In this document: positions 57,334-64,000 of the stretch, in pieces | How the letters are laid out: each line of letters begins with the position of its first letter | Position numbering within the stretch: the first letter of the stretch is position 1 | Source of the DNA: Symsagittifera roscoffensis | Taxonomy: Eukaryota > Xenacoelomorpha > Acoela > Convolutidae | Assembly (NCBI RefSeq): GCF_963678635.1 | Contig: NW_026971582.1 | Span: forward strand, 35,947-99,946 | Reading direction: 5' to 3' | Length of the DNA stretch: 64,000 nt | Notes under the pieces: model-generated | Database searches by the model: none | What the model was told of the DNA's origin: nothing | The model's input: only the letters and a program-made list of their open reading frames with translations | Position numbers and translations under genes: made by a program

Positions 57334-58819
57334 AAATTCTTTCTAATTCCAAATTTTGGGGTCCTAATTATTCGTCCTGGTTAATTTTATGAATCATATT
57401 AATTGTTATATTTGTTTCGGGCAAATGAACTTTCGACCTAGTTGAAATTTGTTAGTGAACGGGGAATTGATTTTTATGGTATATAATAAAAATTCGCCGG
57501 CAATTTTGGCAGCGTAGCTTAGCTGTTAGCAGCAGGAAACTAATTCCTTAACTTGACCTATATTTTATGGTGAAAAGGCGGTAAATTGAAAAAACTCTTC
57601 AAAGGCGGCGGCCGTTTCTGGGCAAGTTATAGCAAATGATAAACTTGCCAAATTTCGAAACGAGAAAATTGAAATTAGAGGGAACTTGGTGTTCTTAAGA
57701 TATTGATAAATAACTTATACATTTTAGAGGATTTTCAACTATACAAAAAAAACTGAAGTTTCCAAAACGGGGAGAAACAGTATGCTGTGTTTCTCTAGAG
57801 GGTAATGGAAGTTTCAATGGGGAAAAAGACGAGTAGAAAAAGGAAATGAGTAAAAGAATATCAAAAATGCACCGAGCTTTTGTCAAAAACTTGGTGCATT
57901 TCTACAAAACAAAAGTGTTTCCGGTACTTCATTTGGTTATTTACCGCCGGAAATTAGACAAGTCTAAAAGTATCTGCTAGGTATCTTTTATCTTCACTGG
58001 CGGACCTTTAGCACCTCGGAGAGACGCTGGAAAAAAACAATGAAATTGGGAAAACTGAGTTTTTTCAATTGATTCAGAAATAAGTCAAGAAATGTATACG
58101 TCCTTAAAACAAACTTACTATGACAGTTCTAACCAAAAAATTTTTTCTTGCTTTTTCTCACTCTTCGTTAATTCTAAAAAGCTTAGTTGCGTCGTTTCAA
58201 TTAGGTTGAGACTTTATGGCGGCTTAATTGTTATGAAAAACTGTTCCTTGGAAAAATACTTGAACGACTCCAAGTTTATATGATTGCACGCTTTTTGCAC
58301 AATGCAGCCGTTTTTTAATTTGAACTTGAACTTAACATGAGTGTCCAACGTACTTTTATATGTTGCCCGGGTTTTCTAACCACATTTTTCTGGGCCATTC
58401 GGGTGGAATAGCTTACTGTCTTTTCAATAAATTGAAAAAACCAAGTCTGTCATTGAATAATTTACCTGCACAATGTTATGCAGTTAACTTTTGAACACTG
58501 ACAGTCTTTAGCTCTGTCATATGCACACCACCATTTCTACAAAGCATTGATCTCGAATAAACTTATTTTTCCCTCTGCCAAATAATTAGTTTGTGCTTGA
58601 GACCTATATAACTGGAATTTTAAAAACTTTTCAGCAGTCTCGTTTTAGTTAATTGCCTTGAGAACGGTTTCACGGTGTGGATAGCATTCAATTGAGCTGT
58701 TAATTTGTTCAAGGAAAACTTGCTGATTTTCTGGTTTGCCTATTTATCATTTATCAAATGATTTAAAAACTTGCTTTTTTTCTGGCTGACTAATCTTTTA
58801 CTTTTTTTTGTTCAACTAC
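57334..58819. other. AT-rich sequence without recognised features
   Basis: No convincing frame or repeat. Occasional Cys/Phe-rich short frames (58092-58283) look incidental. Confidence 0.4.
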
Positions 58820-60850
58820 TTCCTCACTTAGCTTACTTACTCTACCTAACTTTTAAACTTTAAACTTTACTTTTTCTTTACTCTTGATTCAAACTCTATT
58901 CACTTAACGTTTTTCCCTTTTCCTTGATCAATGGTATGCTTTGGGTTTTTTAATTTTACTTTACTTTACTTTACCTTACTTTACTTCAATATACCTAACT
59001 TCATACTTAGTTGAAACTTAAAAATTAACTTACCAACATACTTTTTACTTATATACTAACATAAATGCAGTTTGCATAGATGCCTACAATTATACACACA
59101 TACTTGGATTCAAACAGACAGACAAAACAACAAGCATACATCACTTTATTTTGCCTAACTTTAATTCTTTTACTTTACTCATTTTTTTATATACTTCATC
59201 TTTACTCAACATCACCTTATGAAATTTACTTTGATACTTCCACTGCATTTTGCGCTCTTTCTTCACCTTACTTTACTTTGCCTTACTTTATCTTACTTTC
59301 TTTTACTTTACCAACTCACCTACTCACTTACCTATTCACGTACTTACTTATTCACTTACTTACCTACCTACTTACTTACTTACTTTCTTTCTTTCTTCTT
59401 CACCTACTTTTTTTTCTTACTTACACATTTACTTACCGACTTACTTACTTACTTACTTACTCACTTCTTTTTCACTTACTTACTTACTGACTTACTTTTT
59501 ACTTACCTAATTACTTTCTTACTTTTTTCTTACTTACTCACTCACTTGCTTACCGACTTATTTACTTATTTACTTACTTACTTTTTTTTCACTTACTCAC
59601 ATACTTTTTTTACCGACTTACTTTTTACCTACCTAATTACTTACTTACTTACTTTTTTACTTGCTTCCTTACCTACTTACTTACTAAAACTTACTTACTT
59701 TTAAATCTACTTGCCTACCTCTTTTCTTATTTACCTACTTCCTTTTTCGCTCACCATCTTACTTTTTACTGACTTACTTACTTGCTTGCTTGCTGACTTT
59801 CGTACTTACTTCCATACTTATTTGCTCTTTTCTTACTTACAGTCATAAAATTATGTCCGTTTTACTTTTTTTTAATGAGCTTACTTCTTTTGTCTTGTTT
59901 GTTTCAATTTATTTTACTTCACCTTTGCTTTTTTTTAACAGCACTTTATCTCAGTTTACTTATTTTTTTCTTACTTTCCTTTGTTTTCGTTTACTCACTA
60001 GCTTAGTTATTTACTTACTTACCTACTTACTTTTTTGCTTACTTTTCTACTCACTTACATACTACTGACTTACTTGATTACTACTTTAACTACCTATTGA
60101 CTTACTTACTTTTTATTTACGTACTTAATTAAATACTTACTTACTTTCTTACTGAACTTTTTACTTCCTTTTTTACAAACTTACTTTTTTACTTTCGGCA
60201 TAGTCACTTAAGTGTTTTCAATTTCAATTCTTTTACATAAACCTAATTAAATTAGGGCTATTTTACTGAACTTCTTTACTTTACTTCACTTCAACTTACT
60301 TCTTTTACTTTAGTTTAAGTCTTATACTTGCCTAACTTTACTTTTAATTCTGCCTCTACTTTACTTTGCTTCGCTTCACTTTAATTAGTATTAGTTAAAT
60401 TTACCTAATTTTTTTTACTGTATTTACTTAAACTCACAATAAACTTACTCACTTTAGTTTACCCTAGTTTTATGTTACTGTATCTTCACTTTACCTTACT
60501 TCACCTTGTTTTACTTTATTTTAGTTTAGTTTACCTAACTTACCCAACAATACTTCATACTTTAACTTCTTTTCAATTAATTTCGTTGTTACTTTTTTTC
60601 TCAAAGTCTGTAACTAAATGGATGTACTTAAGCTTTGTTTCGTTACCTTTTCTCATTTACATAATTCTACTGACTAACCTAATTTTACTTTAATTTACTT
60701 CTCTTTATTTTTTCTACCTATTTAACTTAACTTCACATAAACCTATATACCTATACCTACTTAGTTGCCTGCTAAGTCATTTACTACTTTACCTAGATAA
60801 TCATATAGCTACTTTCTTACATATTCTCTGACATACATATATTAAAATCT
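58820..60850 (+). repeat. Degenerate (ACTT)n tract
   Basis: About 2 kb dominated by ACTT/CTTA with substitutions, purest at 59290-59700. All three plus-strand frames stay open in parts and give Leu/Thr/Tyr-rich pseudo-proteins, which are artefacts of the repeat. Confidence 0.9.
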
Positions 60851-62180
60851 ACACCAAAACTTTTTAAAAATTCTAAAAACAAAATTCCATTGATCGATTA
60901 GATGGTGCAAGTTTTTCTGTTTATAGTAACAAAAAGATCACTCAATTCCTGTAAAGTACCTTAACCCAAAGTACAGTGGTAATGATAGGTACTTTAAAAA
61001 CTCAGCGACTAAGCCAATTTTTTATAAATAGCCATATCTATGTGTAGTGACATCTTTATTTCAATAAAACAAAAACTGAGATTTTGAATGGTGGGTTGGT
61101 TGGAAAGATGTACGGAGGGTTAGGTAGATCTACCAACGGATAGTAGGCTGTATGAATGGGCTGTTTGATGAGTGGCTGGTTGGAACAAAACTTGATTGGA
61201 TGAATTGATGGCTGAAATCATGAACACTTCAATGGACGGTTAGATGAATAGATGGCTAGATAGCCGGAAGGTAGGATCGATCAAACTGATGGATAGCTGG
61301 TTGGTCAGACGAATAATGGCTTTATATAAGCATGAAAAAAGTGATGAATGAAGTATGGGTTGATGGATGTATGGTTTTATGATGGATGGATGGCCTTATG
61401 ATGGATGGATGGATGAATTGATGAACAGATGGCTTGATGCATGGATTGTTTGATGAATGGAGGTTTGGCTAGATAAATGAATGAATCGACGATTGGGCAG
61501 ATGGCTGGAGTTTTGTGCCGATCGAAGAATGATTAAAAGGATGTTTGGACGGTTATGTTGCTGGATAGACAAGGTCGGCTAGATGATGTACAGCTATATG
61601 GGTGGATGAATGCTTGGCTGAATAGCTTGGTATATGACTGAATGAATAGTTGGCTTGAGGATGGCTGGCAGGATTGATGGTTGGCAGGACTGAACCATGC
61701 GTGGCTGAATGGCTACATAATTGGCTGGATGGATTGGCGATTGGAGTTTTAAGTGTCTGAATGGATGGATAGCTTTGTGGAAGAGAAATTGACTGATGGC
61801 TGGACCTCTGGTTGGATAGCTAGATAGACCGATCAATTTTTTGGTGAACGGATAGCCGGGAGTAACAGGTTAGATGGATGGATGGCTGATTGCATGGATG
61901 GATGGTTGATTAGATGAAAATTTTTTGGATGAATGAATAGATGGTTGGCTGGCTGGTTATTCAGATAGATGGAAGGATTAATGCCACTTCGATAATCGAC
62001 TGATTGGATAGATAGCTTTGTGACTGAATGTATGATAAGATGTTTGGGTGGGTGAAAGGATGGACGATGAGTACATAGATTGCTACTGTATGGATGGTTG
62101 GATGAAAAATGGCTTGTCGGATGAACAAATGTCCAGCTGACTGAAAAGTTAGATGGACGGATAAATTGACACCACTTGGA

Positions 62181-62232
62181 TGGATGACTGATTGGATAGA
62201 TAGCTTTGTGGATCTATCCAATCAGTCATCCA
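62181..62232. repeat. Perfect 21-bp hairpin in the GGAT tract
   Basis: 62181-62201 and 62212-62232 are exact reverse complements around a 10-base loop. It lies immediately left of the dispersed repeat copy at 62240. Confidence 0.9.
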
Positions 62233-62239
62233 TTAGCAG

Positions 62240-62440
62240 CAATAATCATATGCATTAGGTAAAATAATAAGACGAAATTTAAAAAAATCTCTCTCAGTAT
62301 TTGGAAAAAAATATGTGAGTTTAGTTTTTAGAAGCAACCTTTTAATATTTAGATAAACCATACAGTTAACCACTGTTAGATCAATAGAGTCTCCAGAGTC
62401 TGAAGATTTAAGAATTAGGCTTTGAAAACTTTATTCGTTT
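62240..62440 (+). repeat. ~205-bp direct repeat, copy 1 (inside GGAT tract)
   Basis: Near-identical to 63249-63455; differences are a few substitutions and a six-base indel. It interrupts a unit of the GGAT tract. Confidence 0.9.
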
Positions 62441-62862
62441 CAATCAGGATGATAAGATGTTTGGGTGGGTGAAAGGATTGACCAGGAGTTTACAGATTGG
62501 TGCTGTACGGTTGGATGGATGGATCAATGGATGAATAATGGCTCGTCGGATGAAGGGATGTATGGCTGACTTGGTAAGTAGATGGATGGATAGACTGATG
62601 CCGGTTGGATGGATGACTGATTGGATAGATAGCTTTGTGGACGGATGGATGACAAGACGTTTGGGTGGCTGAAGGAATGGATGATGAGAAATAGATTGCT
62701 GCTCTATAAATGGTTGGACGGATCAAGGGATAAATAAATGGCTCACCGGATTACGTGATGGTTGGTTGACTGGTTGCATAGTTGCTTGATGGTAAGATAA
62801 CTGGTTGAATGGGTGCTTGAAAGGTTAAATAGATGGACGTTTTTTTAATGGTAAAAGAATAG

Positions 62863-63248
62863 ATGGCTAGATGTTTGGATCTAGGACTGGATGTATATCC
62901 TCTGTACTACACTACTCTATGCTGCCCTATTGTCTTTAGTCATTACTGTATACGATATAGCCAAACATGCAAACATATCCTAGGGCGATTTTACCTTAAA
63001 AAGATTGCAAATAAAGGTCACAGGCATTTAAATGAAGCAATAAAACACTCATTATCTAGCAAAAAAGAAATAGCTCATAAAATATTTGAACACATGTCAT
63101 AAATTACGTGATAATTAAAAAAAACTTTTAAGAGCTTTCAAAAAGTGACGATAAGCTTTTTTGTCAATTGATATTTGGTAGCATGTGTTGTTTTAGTAAC
63201 ACGCCTAGATATTTAGGATAAAATTTGGTTTTGTTTCAAAGGCCAGAA
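62863..63248 (+). other. Sequence between the direct repeats
   Basis: A 79-codon frame (62863-63102) overlaps the end of the GGAT tract; its later part (YIVYDIAKHANIS-type alternatives in other frames) has no recognised family. Nothing else seen. Confidence 0.3.
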
Positions 63249-63455
63249 CAATAATCATATGCAATAGGTAAAATAATAAGACGAAATTTAAAAAATCTCA
63301 ATCTCTCTCAGTATTTGGAAAAAAAGTATGTGAGTTTAGTTTTTAGAAGCAACCTTTTAATATTTAGATAAACCATACAGTTAACCACTGTTAGATCAAT
63401 AGAGTCTCCAGAGTCTGAAGATTTAAGAATTAGGCTTTGAAAACTTTATTCGTTT
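63249..63455 (+). repeat. ~205-bp direct repeat, copy 2
   Basis: Partner of 62240-62440, 1.01 kb downstream in the same orientation and in non-repetitive surroundings, so it is the likely source copy. Confidence 0.9.
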
Positions 63456-64000
63456 CTAACTCAATAATTTGACATTTTGAGAGGTAATGAAGAGCAATAG
63501 CAAGGTTATTACGGGTAAAATGTTTGATAATTTGTTACGTATAAGTTGAGCCTTGTTACTTTTTGCAATTAAGACGCTCACTGAGTTTTTAGATATAAAA
63601 CAAATAATTGAACCACAAAAAAAACTTACTCTTTTTACAGTTTCAATTGAAGAATTTGAAACAAGCATAATTAATTTATAAGTTCAACCACGTACACACA
63701 TGAATTGATTGATTTTTGTTTGAAGCAATTTCAACTGTTTGATAATAGCGTTTTTAGTTCAAATGCTTTGAATTCTAGTTGTATTAGTTTCGAACGAACT
63801 TAAAAAGTACTTGGTTCGAAGCACCAACTCTGACCTTTTTGTAATCAAGCAATAAGGATTGATGAAACTTTTTCAAGTTGTTAAATGGATCTAGAACTTG
63901 AAGGCATCTTTGTTTTGCGCAAAAATTTTGACTGAAGAATGAAATTGCTGAAAGTTTTTTGAAACAATTGATGTAGTTATGCTTTGCTTTGTTTATTGTG
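63456..64000. other. AT-rich sequence to the window end
   Basis: No feature recognised. Confidence 0.4.

Larger units (their letters stand above)
61080..62870 (+). repeat. Degenerate (GGAT)n tract with higher-order copies
   Basis: Imperfect GGAT/TGGA repeats over 1.8 kb. Longer blocks recur inside it: GACTGATTGGATAGATAGCT with GATAAGATGTTTGGGTGGGT following, near 62000, 62190 and 62610. Minus-strand frames rich in His, Pro, Ser and Ile are repeat artefacts. Confidence 0.85.

Noticed and set aside
59080..60693. Long overlapping Leu/Thr/Tyr-rich frames on the plus strand
   Set aside because: Every frame is open because ACTT repeats contain few stops in that phase; no start context, splice sites or non-repetitive sequence.
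61594..62726. His/Pro/Ser-rich minus-strand frames
   Set aside because: Translations of the GGAT repeat read backwards.

Overview
The window looks like repeat-dense, AT-rich DNA of a metazoan (invertebrate-type) nuclear genome. It holds no bacterial operons, rRNA, tRNA or CRISPR. Almost everything recognisable is mobile DNA: two inverted copies of one very large env-bearing Ty3/gypsy-type LTR element, two Maverick/Polinton relics, a hAT-type MITE, a dimeric satellite, and two long degenerate tetranucleotide tracts. The species cannot be named from sequence alone.

Layout. (1) 1-15266, plus strand: LTR element copy 1, entering the window inside gag. Order: gag, pol (protease, RT, RNase H, integrase), a ~0.8 kb non-coding gap with a promoter-like motif, a small two-helix membrane ORF, a proline-rich ORF without a visible ATG, an envelope resembling chuvirus-type glycoproteins, a 602-codon ORF of unknown function, a long 3' region, and a 410-bp LTR. 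A second LTR in opposite orientation is fused tail-to-tail at 15240-15576. (2) 17100-25440: diverged satellite in ~0.5 kb units, forming an alternating A-B dimer of ~1.01 kb at 21.8-25.4 kb. Two exon-like segments of a possible host membrane-protein gene lie in or beside it (16673-16813 and 21209-21511, minus). (3) 28110-29530: end fragment of a Polinton (terminal repeat plus DNA polymerase C-terminus). (4) 29531-43894, minus strand: copy 2 of the LTR element, badly decayed and cut off in env, but keeping the 5' LTR, primer-binding site, leader and gag start that copy 1 lacks here. (5) 45359-45782: hAT-like MITE with a perfect 8-bp target duplication. (6) 46115-55592: a 9.5-kb Polinton relic with ~0.5 kb terminal inverted repeats, a protein-primed family B DNA polymerase (minus), and a capsid-like gene and adenain-like protease (plus). 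(7) 57120-57333: small inverted-repeat element. (8) 58820-60850 and 61080-62870: degenerate ACTT and GGAT tracts.

Combining the two LTR copies gives an element of about 19 kb, long for this class. It has the three retroviral genes plus at least three extra ORFs (small membrane ORF, pre-env ORF, post-env 602-aa ORF). Copy 1 is nearly open: pol, the small membrane ORF and the 602-aa ORF are intact, gag and env are each broken once in poly-A runs, and the pre-env ORF has a nonsense codon and a frame change. This element is the best candidate in the window for something undescribed. The sense strand of both copies is strikingly A/C-rich and G-poor, which marks their orientation.
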